A stretch of DNA of 63,847 nt from an uncultured Pirellulaceae bacterium. GTDB taxonomy: Bacteria; Planctomycetota; Planctomycetia; Pirellulales; Pirellulaceae. Within the stretch, counting starts at the first letter, position 1. Every line of letters begins with the position of its first letter. Both the position numbers and the translations under genes were made by a program. The notes beneath the pieces are model-generated. The model was not told where the DNA came from, did not search any database, and was given only the letters and a program-made list of their open reading frames with translations. Shown here piece by piece: positions 47,383 to 56,201 of this stretch. The DNA is taken from the NCBI GenBank assembly GCA_938010615.1, contig CALLUY010000025.1, positions 1-63,847 of the forward strand, written 5' to 3'.

Positions 47383-48615
47383 ATGACTAACAACTGGCAC
47401 CGCAACATTCGTTTCTTACTTTCAATCTCGCTGCTGATTTTCTGTTTCGATTCGTTCGGCACAGCATCGTTCGCGCAAACCAACAACCAAACCTTGAAAA
47501 AGAAACCGGGCGCAATTCGCGTTGCAACTTTTAACGTTGCACTAAACCGCAGCAGCGAAGGGGAACTGCTGAAGGAACTTGAGAAAGGCGATTCAGAAAA
47601 GATTGCCAAGCTTGCTGCGATTATACAAATGGTGCGGCCAGACGTACTGCTATTGAATGAAGTTGATTTCGACGAAGGCAAAACAGTTGCCGCATTTGAA
47701 AAACACTTTCTCTCGAAATCACAACACGGCCAAAAAGCGATCTCGTATCCGTTTCGCTACGTCGGAACCGTAAACACGGGCGTGGATTCCAAACAGGACC
47801 TCAACGGAGACCGCAGAGTGGGTTCAGCCGACGACGCGTTTGGGTTTGGATGGTTCCCGGGCCAGTACGGGATGGCCGTCCTTTCAATGCATCCGATCGA
47901 CACCGACAACGTGCGGACGTTTCAAAATTTTCTGTGGAAAGACATGCCGGGGGCGATGCTGCCGGTCGACCCAAAGACAGGCGAGAACTGGTACTCAAAA
48001 GAAGCGATGGACATCTTCCGGCTTTCATCTAAAAGCCACTGGGATCTGCCGATCACTGTTGATTCGAAAACCTTTCACTTGCTCGCTTGCCACCCAACTC
48101 CGCCTGTCTTCGACAAGGAAGAAGATCGCAACGGAAAGCGAAACCATGACGAGATCCGACTTTGGGCGCAATACATCAACAACGACTGCGATTGGCTTTA
48201 TGATGACAACGGCAATCGGGGCGGGCTCGCGAACGGCGCGGCGTTTGTGATCGCAGGCGACTTGAACGCAGACCCCAACGACGGTGACAGTACCGACAAC
48301 GCGATTGATCAACTTTTGAAACACGATCTTGTTTTGGCAGATTCAATCCCGGCGAGCAACGGCGGCAAACACTATTCGGAGAAGGACGGCCAAGCCAACC
48401 TCGAACATAAAGGAGATGCTTCCCACGACACTGCCAACTTCAATGACAAAACCGTTGGCAACGTTCGCATCGACTACGTGCTTCCATCCAAAGGAACGAC
48501 GGTATCCAACCAAGGAGTTTTCTGGCCGGCACCTGGCGAGCCCGGTAATGACTTGGCTACCGCTTCGGACCATCGCATGGTTTGGATCGACATCGAGTTA
48601 CCGAAGAAGGAATAG
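47383..48615 (+). CDS. Secreted endonuclease/exonuclease/phosphatase-family protein
   Basis: This encodes 410 residues from the ATG at 47383; the frame extends 54 codons upstream into AT-rich sequence, without a ribosome site. Residues 1-31 are a signal peptide ending SFAQ. EEP-family motifs follow: IRVATFNVALN, DVLLLNEVDFDEG, FVIAGDLNADPNDGDS, RIDYVLPS and the final SDHRMVW. These are the metal and catalytic residues (Asn, Glu, Asp, Asn, Asp, His) of DNase I-like enzymes. The substrate may be nucleic acid, a phospholipid or a phosphate ester; secretion suggests phosphate scavenging, which is inference. Confidence 0.9.
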   Translation: MTNNWHRNIRFLLSISLLIFCFDSFGTASFAQTNNQTLKKKPGAIRVATFNVALNRSSEGELLKELEKGDSEKIAKLAAIIQMVRPDVLLLNEVDFDEGKTVAAFEKHFLSKSQHGQKAISYPFRYVGTVNTGVDSKQDLNGDRRVGSADDAFGFGWFPGQYGMAVLSMHPIDTDNVRTFQNFLWKDMPGAMLPVDPKTGENWYSKEAMDIFRLSSKSHWDLPITVDSKTFHLLACHPTPPVFDKEEDRNGKRNHDEIRLWAQYINNDCDWLYDDNGNRGGLANGAAFVIAGDLNADPNDGDSTDNAIDQLLKHDLVLADSIPASNGGKHYSEKDGQANLEHKGDASHDTANFNDKTVGNVRIDYVLPSKGTTVSNQGVFWPAPGEPGNDLATASDHRMVWIDIELPKKE

Positions 48616-48662
48616 TCGCTCGACCTCTCCTTGGGTTTGATTTTTTCAAATCGAGTGAGCGC

Positions 48663-48696
48663 AAATACAAGCCCGAAGCGCAAGTTTTGATGTTGC
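48663..48696 (+). repeat. Dispersed repeat, ACAAGCCCGA(A/C)GCGCAAG family
   Basis: About 34 bases downstream of the endonuclease-like gene match the copy at 52928-52961 at all but two positions. The same core also forms the arms of the inverted repeat at 48766-48840. Pirellulales genomes commonly carry many copies of such sequences between genes. Confidence 0.8.
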
Positions 48697-48765
48697 GCAT
48701 TTAAGTTGGGATTTCTTGTTTTACATGACAAAAGGCGTGAAAATTGAAAAACACGAAGCGTTGCA

Positions 48766-48840
48766 ATACAAGACCGACGCGCAAGCGAGGGATCGGGAAA
48801 TCCTCGGAAATATTCCCTCGCTTGCGCGTCGGGCTTGTAT
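48766..48840. repeat. 27-bp inverted repeat between convergent genes
   Basis: Left arm 48766-48792 and right arm 48814-48840 pair over 27 bases with one mismatch (core GACGCGCAAGCGAGGGA) and a 21-base loop. It lies between the stops of the + strand endonuclease-like gene and the minus-strand sulfatase. Translated copies of this repeat family give peptides such as PTRKRG, which appear as false proteins. Confidence 0.88.
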
Positions 48841-48899
48841 TTGCGCAACCGCTCTCGCAAAAAACAGCTTCCCCGAAACCATGCTTGGCATCGCAAGCG

Positions 48900-51089
48900 T
48901 TAACGAATCTCTTCTTCCAGCTTGCGTTGTTTTTCGCATTTCCGATCAACCACACAGCGACTGGGTTTCGACGGTCCAGACCAGTTGCCCGCAGCGTCCT
49001 TTCCAATGGCTGTAATTTCGTAGCGTCCTTCAGGGAGCGGATGTCGTGCATGCCACAAGCCACGCTGCCGATTGATCAAAACAGCCACTGAGGTTTTCTC
49101 TGGAGTCCATTGTTCGCCATCGAACCAGTTTTTGGTTTCCAAATTGAAAATAAATAGCCGTACGTCTTCTGGTCCCTGATCATCAAGTATCTTGCCGCCA
49201 AAATGAAAGAAGTCAGGATAGATGAATTGATTTCGAGGCCGAGCTATCTCTATCATTGGCGGTTGGTCGTCGAAAATAACATCTAATTTGCTGATCGAAG
49301 CTTTCTCAGTACTCATCTGGTCGCAATGCAGTTCAATGGTCAGCACTTCTCCTGTTTCCAAACCAGTCACCTTCGGCTCTGCACGCCACTCGTACAGCAA
49401 ACCAGCGCCGATAGGAGACTCTGTTGACAACGTCACCAATTCCTTTTCCCAGTCGCTGCCAGTCCAGTACTCTCCGGTACGTTTTCGGCGAACCGAAACG
49501 CTAACCGGCCCCGTCCGTGTTGCGGATTCAGCAAAGCCCTGCAGCTCAACGTTGGGGCCGATAAATCTACGGTTCACGGTCGGAAAGCTAATCGTCGCCG
49601 TCATCCCCAAATCTTGAGAGACGCTCTGACGCAATGAATGTAGTTCGGCTTCGAGTGAACTTTTTGTGGCAGCGTCGAGCGCCGTGTAGCCATTCTCCAA
49701 CTGGTACGGATCCGATTCCAGATCGTAGAACTCCTGCTCACCAGTCGCCCACTGCGTGAACATGCTGTTCGGCTTGATGATCGAAGAGTAAACCACTTTC
49801 TGCTTCGACACACTGTTCAATCGCGACTCCCAGTTTTCAACCAACACCGATTGCCGAACCGCATCCGGTTCTTCGATCGAATCGTCAAGCAGAACTTTCT
49901 TGAAAGAACGTCCATCGACGAAGTCCGGTAGCGTGGCTCCGCCCACATCGGCGACCGTTGCCGATATATCAATGTGCGCCAGAAGCTGTCCCGCGTCTCG
50001 AGACTTTACTTTTTCAGGCCAATGCACCCACAGCGGAACTCGAGTCGCTTCGACTAACGGAAATGACTTGCCGTGCATCCGATGATGGCCCAAAAGATAA
50101 CCATGATCCGAAGTGAAAATTACGACAGTGTTTTCGGCTTGCCCAATGTCAGTGATCTTTTTGCGAATTCGGCTCACCATTTCATCAACGCCCAACATCG
50201 CAATCAGCCGACGTCGTTGGGCAACCTTTAACGTCGTGAGTTCTTTCTGCGAAAGCGGCAGCGTGTCACGGTAAGCAACGGGTTTGTCAGAAACATCCGC
50301 TTCGTTAAAGTTCGCCGCCGTCGGCAAGTCAGCATCGGGGAATTTGTCTTTCCACTGATCGGGAACTGGATCTTCTTTCACCGGTCCGACGTGTGGTGCG
50401 ACCGGCGCGACGTAGAGAAAGAACGGCTTTCGCTTGTCGGCATCATTCGAGTATTCATCAAGCAACTCAATCGCATCGTTGGTCTCCAGTTCGGTGCGAT
50501 AGCCGACGCGAGTATCGATTACTTTCTTTCCATCGGGGTAGAAATTGAATCGAACGGCTCCGAGGTAGCTGTTGCCGCCCCAAACCAAAAACCTGTCCCA
50601 ACCAGGAACTGGCTTGTGCTCAGTTTTCCCTTGAAAGTATTTGCCGACCATCATCGTGTGGTAGCCAGCGTCTTGCAGCCAAACAGGAAGTTGATCCTTG
50701 GCCAAACCGCTGTCCTGAAAGAACTGAGTGCCGCCGGTAAATCCGCTGCCGACGTCGAGGTTGGCTCGGTTGGTGCGGTAGCCCGTGTTGTGAGCATATT
50801 GACTGCGAAAAAGACAAGTCCGCGAAGGGCCACAGAGCGGCGTCGTGACGTGGCAGTTGGTGAATCGAACGCTACTGCTGGCAAGATCTTTCAGGTTTGG
50901 ATAGTGTTCCAACCTCGCATCGCTGACCAGATCAACATCACAATCGTCAATATTGATCAAAACAATGTTCGGTTTTCGATCTTGTGACGCGGCCGACGTA
51001 TCCTGCAACGCTGCCAACGCAGTTGTTCCAATCGCAGAAAGCAGCAGCATCGCAAGTAGCGAACAGATTGTTCCGTGTAGATTCCGCAC
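48900..51089 (-). CDS. Secreted sulfatase with C-terminal beta-rich extension
   Basis: This encodes 729 residues from a GTG at 51089, placed 8 bases after GAGG; a TTG at 51095 is the alternative. A signal peptide ends near TTALA. The metal-binding DD (NIDDCD), formylglycine signature CGPSRT with Cys86 as the modified residue, GKYF, and DHGYLLGHHRMHGK match type I sulfatases of the iduronate-2-sulfatase/choline sulfatase side of the family. About 220 extra residues after YDLESDPYQLENGY look like one or two Ig-like or fibronectin-like domains (IEIARPRNQFIYP, GRYEITAIGKDAAGNWSG). The substrate is unknown; sulfated polysaccharide is likely. Confidence 0.92.
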   Translation of the reverse strand: MRNLHGTICSLLAMLLLSAIGTTALAALQDTSAASQDRKPNIVLINIDDCDVDLVSDARLEHYPNLKDLASSSVRFTNCHVTTPLCGPSRTCLFRSQYAHNTGYRTNRANLDVGSGFTGGTQFFQDSGLAKDQLPVWLQDAGYHTMMVGKYFQGKTEHKPVPGWDRFLVWGGNSYLGAVRFNFYPDGKKVIDTRVGYRTELETNDAIELLDEYSNDADKRKPFFLYVAPVAPHVGPVKEDPVPDQWKDKFPDADLPTAANFNEADVSDKPVAYRDTLPLSQKELTTLKVAQRRRLIAMLGVDEMVSRIRKKITDIGQAENTVVIFTSDHGYLLGHHRMHGKSFPLVEATRVPLWVHWPEKVKSRDAGQLLAHIDISATVADVGGATLPDFVDGRSFKKVLLDDSIEEPDAVRQSVLVENWESRLNSVSKQKVVYSSIIKPNSMFTQWATGEQEFYDLESDPYQLENGYTALDAATKSSLEAELHSLRQSVSQDLGMTATISFPTVNRRFIGPNVELQGFAESATRTGPVSVSVRRKRTGEYWTGSDWEKELVTLSTESPIGAGLLYEWRAEPKVTGLETGEVLTIELHCDQMSTEKASISKLDVIFDDQPPMIEIARPRNQFIYPDFFHFGGKILDDQGPEDVRLFIFNLETKNWFDGEQWTPEKTSVAVLINRQRGLWHARHPLPEGRYEITAIGKDAAGNWSGPSKPSRCVVDRKCEKQRKLEEEIR

Positions 51090-51279
51090 TCTCAAACCTC
51101 AAACTTTTTGCGATTCATGCAACGAACTGACTTTCATTCTATCGGCTGACCATTTCGATGGCGAACTAAACGGATTTTTCCTGTCCGCGGGAATGTTCCA
51201 TCTCGGGAAACTTTCACTGATGCAATCGTAGTTGCCTTTTCATCCCGAACGTACGATGAATCGGTCGAATTAACTGTTA

Positions 51280-51957
51280 ATGATCCGATTCCTCACAGAC
51301 AAATTGCAGCAACGTTGGCGGCTGGTGACGATGTGCCTCCTTATCGTTGTCGGTTGCGCTTCGGCGGAAGCTCAAGAAATAAACGAAGCGACCACAAGCT
51401 TCGAATTGTCCGGTCGGGTTGTCTCAAAAACAAAATACGGATTCGAAGTCAAAACCAAACAGGGCGATGTTGTCGAAGTCGTTGCCAACGATTCGACCGA
51501 CTTTGCATTGCGAATGGCCAGTCCATGGTTCGATGCGGAAGCTCGCAAAGTAGTTGTCGATGGCAAACGGATCGCTAACGGTACGCGTGAACGGATCAAG
51601 TACTCGCTGCCTGAAGGCAAACTATATCTGCTGGCTCAATTTCGATCCGCTGAGCACCGCGACCGAATCATGAACGAATCCGTGTGGCGAATCAACAATT
51701 ATCTAATCAGCGACGAACCGATTGAGCCCGCCCTGCCCTCCGGCGATGACGTCTTACTAGCGGGCGAAATTGATTTAGCCACGCCTGCGGTCATCATTGG
51801 CGAAAAGTCACACGCAGTTGTTCTTGGCTTTCGCGGCGCAACGCTACGCGGGCGATCGATCGCAGACATCGTGCCGCAAGAAAGCGTCGTGCTTGTGTCG
51901 GGTAGCCAAACAGATGGATCAAACGTTGCCGACACAGTTCTGTTCATGTCTCGTTAA
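51280..51957 (+). CDS. Secreted protein of unknown function
   Basis: This encodes 225 residues. The N-terminal hydrophobic segment VTMCLLIVVGCASAEA is a signal peptide and may be lipoprotein-like (VGCA), although the lipobox is imperfect. The following SFELSGRVVSKTKYGFEVKTKQGDVVEV looks like an OB-like or small beta-barrel domain; a second beta region (VLLAGEIDLATPAVIIGEKSHAVVLG) follows. No family is recognised. Its stop is 10 bases before the probable start of the Xer gene. Confidence 0.7.
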   Translation: MIRFLTDKLQQRWRLVTMCLLIVVGCASAEAQEINEATTSFELSGRVVSKTKYGFEVKTKQGDVVEVVANDSTDFALRMASPWFDAEARKVVVDGKRIANGTRERIKYSLPEGKLYLLAQFRSAEHRDRIMNESVWRINNYLISDEPIEPALPSGDDVLLAGEIDLATPAVIIGEKSHAVVLGFRGATLRGRSIADIVPQESVVLVSGSQTDGSNVADTVLFMSR

Positions 51958-51967
51958 GGCGGCTGAT

Positions 51968-52912
51968 TTGAAGAAAAGCAAAAGTCGACTGTTGGGTAAA
52001 ACTCCGGCCCTCAAACCCAAGCCAGACCATTCGCAACGTCAGGAAGCTTTCGTTGACTATCTCCGCAGCGAATGCCATCTGGCCGACAACACGGTGGCTG
52101 CTTACCAGCGAGATATCACTCGATTCAATGAGTGGCTGGGCTCTCGTGATTTGGTGAAGCTGACGATTTCTGAGCTCTCTGACTTCGTTGCGTTTCTGAA
52201 TTCGCGTGATCTTGCTCCGGCATCGATCGCACGAACCGTTGTCGGACTGAAGATGTACTTTCGCTATCTGCAACTCGAAGGCATCCTGATCGACAACAAG
52301 GTCGAACTGCTCGGCAGTCAGAAACTTTGGCAACGCGTGCCGGAAGTCATGTCACCCAAAGCCGTTGAGCGTTTCCTCAACGCGCCGAAGAAATACGAAA
52401 TCTATCATTTCCGTGATCGGGCATTGCTTGAGTTGCTCTACGCAACCGGTTGTCGTGCTTCGGAGCTTTCGGATCTGCGAATTCGCGACATGCATTTGGA
52501 CGAACGTTTCTGCAAGGTGCAAGGAAAAGGCAGCAAGCAGCGGATGGTTCCTTTGGGCGATGCGGCGATCGATGCGGTTGAACAGTATTTGAAGCGACTA
52601 CGTCCGCAGTTGGCCGCCAACCGACCCGACGAAACGGATTGGCTTCTATTGACGCGTTCCGGAAGACGATTGCGACGCGAGGCGATCTGGGAGCTGGTGA
52701 AGAAGTATGCTCTCGAGGCCGACATCGATGTCTCCATCAGTCCTCACACGCTTCGCCACAGCTTTGCGACTCATCTGCTCGCCGGCGGCGCGGACTTACG
52801 CCAAGTCCAGGAGATGCTGGGGCATGCGAGCATTTCAACGACGCAGATTTACACTCACGTCGATCAGTCGCGTTTGAAGAAAGTGCATCAGCAGTATCAT
52901 CCGCGGGCGTAA
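51968..52912 (+). CDS. Tyrosine recombinase of the XerC/XerD type
   Basis: This encodes 314 residues from a TTG at 51968 with AAGG 8 bases upstream. An ATG at 51914 would overlap the previous gene by 44 bases. The N-terminal SAM-like domain (QEAFVDYLRSECHLADNTVAAYQRD) is followed by the catalytic core: Arg in ATGCRASELSDLR, Lys in GKGSKQR, SPHTLRHSFATHLL, LGHASISTTQIYTHV with His and the nucleophilic Tyr. The length and N-terminus fit the XerD branch of chromosome dimer resolution rather than a phage integrase. No attachment site or partner gene is visible. Confidence 0.9.
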   Translation: MKKSKSRLLGKTPALKPKPDHSQRQEAFVDYLRSECHLADNTVAAYQRDITRFNEWLGSRDLVKLTISELSDFVAFLNSRDLAPASIARTVVGLKMYFRYLQLEGILIDNKVELLGSQKLWQRVPEVMSPKAVERFLNAPKKYEIYHFRDRALLELLYATGCRASELSDLRIRDMHLDERFCKVQGKGSKQRMVPLGDAAIDAVEQYLKRLRPQLAANRPDETDWLLLTRSGRRLRREAIWELVKKYALEADIDVSISPHTLRHSFATHLLAGGADLRQVQEMLGHASISTTQIYTHVDQSRLKKVHQQYHPRA

Positions 52913-52927
52913 TGATTGAAGTTGCAT

Positions 52928-52961
52928 AAATACAAGCCCGACGCGCAAGTTTTGAAGTTGC
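52928..52961 (+). repeat. Dispersed repeat, second direct copy
   Basis: This matches 48663-48696 at all but two of 34 positions and lies just downstream of the Xer gene. The two copies are in the same orientation about 4.3 kb apart. Confidence 0.8.
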
Positions 52962-53003
52962 AGTGTTTACCTTTAGGGGCAAAGCCCCGTTCATTTGTCT
53001 AGC

Positions 53004-53181
53004 CCAGCCCAACGGGCTGGGACTTACATTCACCCGATTATTTAGGACCAAAGGTCCGGCCGATTTGCTTCGGTTAGGCAGCACTCGCGCAGCAACTGGT
53101 CGGACTTTCAGCCCTTGTGTTAATCTTGATCGGAAACCCAGCCCGATGGGCTGGGCTAGGTAAATGCTGGGCCGTTGGCCC
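53004..53181. repeat. Cluster of four GC-rich hairpins
   Basis: Perfect small hairpins occur at 53004-53022 (CCCAGCCC-AAC-GGGCTGGG), 53045-53057 (GGACC-AAA-GGTCC), 53137-53155 (CCCAGCCC-GAT-GGGCTGGG) and 53169-53181 (GGGCC-GTT-GGCCC). They fill the gap between the convergent Xer and ExbD genes. The first and third share the same stem. This is a different palindrome family from the 235-bp element. Confidence 0.85.
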
Positions 53182-53235
53182 GATTCGAATACAGAAGTGC
53201 AACTTCAAAGAGCGTAAGCGTAGGCTACAAAATGC

Positions 53236-53745
53236 CTACTGCGAGTTATCTTTGAGCTTGATATTCTCGATCAGCTTCTTGACATTGCCATCGGCCAACT
53301 GCTTTCCCGAAACCGCTTCGATGGCACTCACGGTGTAGCGGTACTTGAGAGTCGTATCGATGTCGAATTCAACTTCGGTGTCGACACCCTCTTCCGGATC
53401 ATCGCCCAGTGAAACTTTTGCGTCGACGTATTCATTTAGCTGTCGGTAAAGATCCTCGGTCGTGTCACCGACAAACGTTTTGACCTCGACTTCATCGTCG
53501 ACTTCGATCGTGCTGATCGCTCCCGTTTCGCCAGCTCGCAACATCACACGAATCAGCTCAGGTGGTTCGTCGTCCATTTCCTCGTCGGGCGCGACCGCCG
53601 CCAATGGCATGCGGACGTTGTAGTCACCTTCTTGGACGACGACTTTGAACGTCAAAATGAAAAACACCAACAGCTGGAACACGATGTCGATCATCGATGT
53701 CATGTTCAGCTTGATATCTTCATTTTCTGTCGGTTCGTATTTCAT
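53236..53745 (-). CDS. ExbD/TolR family protein (second copy)
   Basis: This encodes 169 residues. NMTSMIDIVFQLLVFFIL is the single ExbD/TolR membrane helix with its essential Asp; the rest is periplasmic. It starts directly after the stop of the other ExbD gene with no gap, so the pair is co-translated. Last gene of the operon. ExbD proteins pair with ExbB/TolQ to turn the proton gradient into force on an envelope partner. Confidence 0.94.
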   Translation of the reverse strand: MKYEPTENEDIKLNMTSMIDIVFQLLVFFILTFKVVVQEGDYNVRMPLAAVAPDEEMDDEPPELIRVMLRAGETGAISTIEVDDEVEVKTFVGDTTEDLYRQLNEYVDAKVSLGDDPEEGVDTEVEFDIDTTLKYRYTVSAIEAVSGKQLADGNVKKLIENIKLKDNSQ

Positions 53746-54198
53746 TTAGTACTCTTCATCCTTCACCCGGAACTTGAAGTTCTCCATTTCCTCGGATTGG
53801 CATTTCCCGATCAGCTCCTGCACGATTCCTGTCGGCGTATCCTCATGAGCACGGATGATGACGGCGATATCCTTTGCGGGAACGCTTTTTGTGCGACTGC
53901 GACGAGCGTTGTTGATCTCTTGAATCAGGATTGGCGACATCAGTGAAATTTGCTCGACGCGTTGGCCAGCAAAAACGACCGATCCATCGGGATCGAGATT
54001 CAAAATCACTTGATAATCGGGACGCTCCGTCGGCGGAGTCGCCAAAACGCTTTTCGGCAAAACGATTTCCTCGGCGCGATCGACTTCCGAAAAGTTGATC
54101 AGCAACATAAAGAAGGCGATCAACTGAAACGTCATATCGATCATCGGCGTCAAATCGCCTTCGAGGATCTCGGTATGTTTTTTGTTCTTGAATTTCAT
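53746..54198 (-). CDS. ExbD/TolR family protein (first copy)
   Basis: This encodes 150 residues. LEGDLTPMIDMTFQLIAFFMLL is the conserved helix with Asp. The periplasmic part has the usual DPDGSVVFAGQ strand region. It lies 18 bases after the ExbB/TolQ gene. Two different ExbD proteins with one ExbB is a common layout in planctomycetes and suggests a heteromeric motor. Confidence 0.94.
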   Translation of the reverse strand: MKFKNKKHTEILEGDLTPMIDMTFQLIAFFMLLINFSEVDRAEEIVLPKSVLATPPTERPDYQVILNLDPDGSVVFAGQRVEQISLMSPILIQEINNARRSRTKSVPAKDIAVIIRAHEDTPTGIVQELIGKCQSEEMENFKFRVKDEEY

Positions 54199-54216
54199 GC
54201 TGCGAAATCGCGAAGG

Positions 54217-55005
54217 TTACTTCTTCTTGTTACCAACTTTTTCGAAGCGTCCCATCAGGTTTTCACTGGTGGCACCGACTTCAAGAATTCGACGCTGAAC
54301 AAGGTTGCGTAAAATGTTGTAGCCAGCAATCGCGGGAATCGCGATCGCCAAACCAATCAACGTCGTCAGAAGTGCCGTTGAGATACCTTCGGCGAGCTTG
54401 TTTGCATCCGGTGTGCCGCCACCATTTGCGATTTCGTAAAACGATTCGATCATTCCGTGAACGGTTCCAAAAAGTCCAATCATCGGACTGATCGTTCCAA
54501 TGAGCGCCAGATAGCTCAAGCGGTGATCCATTTTCATACTCTCGTCAGCACCAGCTTCCTGCATCGCCGCAACGGCCTGAGGATAGCCGCTCGAAAGCCG
54601 AGCCAATCCAGCGGACAAAACCGTACCCAGGAAAGATTCGTCCGTCTTCGCGAGGTCGTAAGCTTCTTGATACTGTTTGTTGTCGAGCTGCGATTCGAAG
54701 GTCGCGACCAATTCGCCAGGGCAAACGCTTTCACGACGGGCAGCAAGAATGTTCAGTATGAACAGAGCCACAAGAATGAACGAAAGTGCTAGGAAGACGA
54801 TGATGTACTCGAATCCCAAACTCTTCAGCAACCAGGTCAGTAGTGAATCCTGATCGGCGGGGGCTGCACCGCCTTCAGCAGCTGCTTGTGCGAACGCGGT
54901 CGCCTCGTTGATTCCGATTGTCGAAAACGCGAGTGCGAGAAACGCGAACAGGAACGTGAGTATAAAGACTCGACGTTGCGTAAATTTGAACTGAAACCGC
55001 GGCAT
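54217..55005 (-). CDS. ExbB/TolQ/MotA family proton channel protein
   Basis: This encodes 262 residues from the ATG at 55005, preceded by GGAGAG; the frame extends upstream to 55098 without a better site. An N-terminal signal-like helix (VFILTFLFAFLALAFSTIG) precedes three core spans: IIVFLALSFILVALFIL, LIGTISPMIGLFGTVHGMI and ALLTTLIGLAIAIPAIAGYNIL. The GLFGTVHGMIESF and ALLTTLIGLAIAIPA motifs are hallmarks of the family. It partners the two ExbD proteins. Confidence 0.94.
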   Translation of the reverse strand: MPRFQFKFTQRRVFILTFLFAFLALAFSTIGINEATAFAQAAAEGGAAPADQDSLLTWLLKSLGFEYIIVFLALSFILVALFILNILAARRESVCPGELVATFESQLDNKQYQEAYDLAKTDESFLGTVLSAGLARLSSGYPQAVAAMQEAGADESMKMDHRLSYLALIGTISPMIGLFGTVHGMIESFYEIANGGGTPDANKLAEGISTALLTTLIGLAIAIPAIAGYNILRNLVQRRILEVGATSENLMGRFEKVGNKKK

Positions 55006-55141
55006 TCGTGTTCTCTCCATCGAGGCATCACGTTTGATTGGGAAGGATTTCACCCAAGCCAAAATGGCTCGAGTGGTCTGTCTAATTGTAGTTGTCACGA
55101 TCTGGTTCGTGAACCTGCGCTCGCAATATATCAGTTGAGTA

Positions 55142-56200
55142 TCAGTTGAGTTGGCCAGACCACCACGTATTACGGTATCGCGACTTGAGAATTTGTCTCG
55201 CTTCGGATGCTCGATCCGTCTGGTTTTGTGTCGTCCAAATGCTTGTCAAATGATAAACGGCCTCTGCGTGCGCGTTAGATTCGCTATCAAACAGGAGATG
55301 CGTAAACAGAAACTTCTCCTGAGCCTCCGCCAAATCATTTGATTTCAGGTGACAACTACCTAGAGCATTGTAAGCACAAGCGAAGAGTTCCTTGTCGTCC
55401 GGATTCTCCTGCTTGATGATCGTTTCAAGCGTCGCGATCGATGCGGCGGCGTCACCACCACCCAGAGCTGCGGCCTTCGCTTTCTGACATTGCCCAAGTC
55501 GCTTGTAACGTTGCGTCAGGTCATCGTTGCCCCGGAGTGAAATCAATTTGTCGAACTCAGCTGCAGCCTGCGGGTACTTTTTTTCACGCATCAGTGCCTC
55601 GCCAGACAGATACAGGCCTTTGGCGACGTATTCTGGCCAATTGGATTTCTTCAGCAGATCGAATTTCTGTTTGGCAAAATCCAGTTTGCCGTCTGCCATC
55701 GCGAGCCGCCCCATCATCTCCGTTGCCGGGACGATGTGATGACTCTTTGCATTTGCTTTGATGAACTTGTTCATTGCACCCCCTGCATCGACCGCGCTGA
55801 CGCTTCCACCTGAAAAAGCCATCTTCGACATCGCCATAGCGCGATAGAAACCGACTTCTGCATCGGTGATCGGATTGCTACCAAGCTTGACCCTGTCCAG
55901 CAACTCAAGCGCTTCGTCATAACGCGCACCGTCGATTCGATCACGAGCCTTTTCAACTTCAACAGGCTCGTTTCCGGCGGCCAGTTTTTCAATTTCCCAA
56001 ACCGGAATTTTTTCTACACCAGAGCGTCCATTAAAAGTCACCGACAGCGCAGAAATTTCCTGAATCTTGCCGGTCTGTTTTGAGGATTTGCCCGATTTCT
56101 TAATTCGATAGAGCACGTCGTTCTGGGCGCTCGCGGACGAAGCCATTAAACAAACAAGTAATCCACAAAGGAAAAATGGAATTGAGTTTTTCATGTTCAT
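55142..56200 (-). CDS. Periplasmic TPR protein
   Basis: This encodes 352 residues from the ATG at 56200, 1 base after the previous stop; ATG 56194 and the further ATG at 56224 are alternatives. A signal peptide ends SSASAQ. An N-terminal beta part (VLYRIKKSGKSSKQTGKIQEI) is followed by TPR-like helices (YLSGEALMREKKYPQAAAEFDKLIS, ACAYNALGSCHLKSNDLAEAQEKF). It probably serves as a periplasmic scaffold for the ExbB/ExbD complex encoded next to it. Confidence 0.85.
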   Translation of the reverse strand: MNMKNSIPFFLCGLLVCLMASSASAQNDVLYRIKKSGKSSKQTGKIQEISALSVTFNGRSGVEKIPVWEIEKLAAGNEPVEVEKARDRIDGARYDEALELLDRVKLGSNPITDAEVGFYRAMAMSKMAFSGGSVSAVDAGGAMNKFIKANAKSHHIVPATEMMGRLAMADGKLDFAKQKFDLLKKSNWPEYVAKGLYLSGEALMREKKYPQAAAEFDKLISLRGNDDLTQRYKRLGQCQKAKAAALGGGDAAASIATLETIIKQENPDDKELFACAYNALGSCHLKSNDLAEAQEKFLFTHLLFDSESNAHAEAVYHLTSIWTTQNQTDRASEARQILKSRYRNTWWSGQLN

Positions 56201-56201
56201 G

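Noticed and set aside
48716-49091. Small frames encoding PTRKRG-like peptides
   Set aside because: They are translations of the dispersed inverted repeat at 48766-48840 and overlap the end of the sulfatase gene.
51968-52912. Prophage or integrative element integrase
   Set aside because: The sequence fits housekeeping Xer recombinases, there are no other mobile genes, and the tRNA-Asp is 23 kb away without a repeated end.
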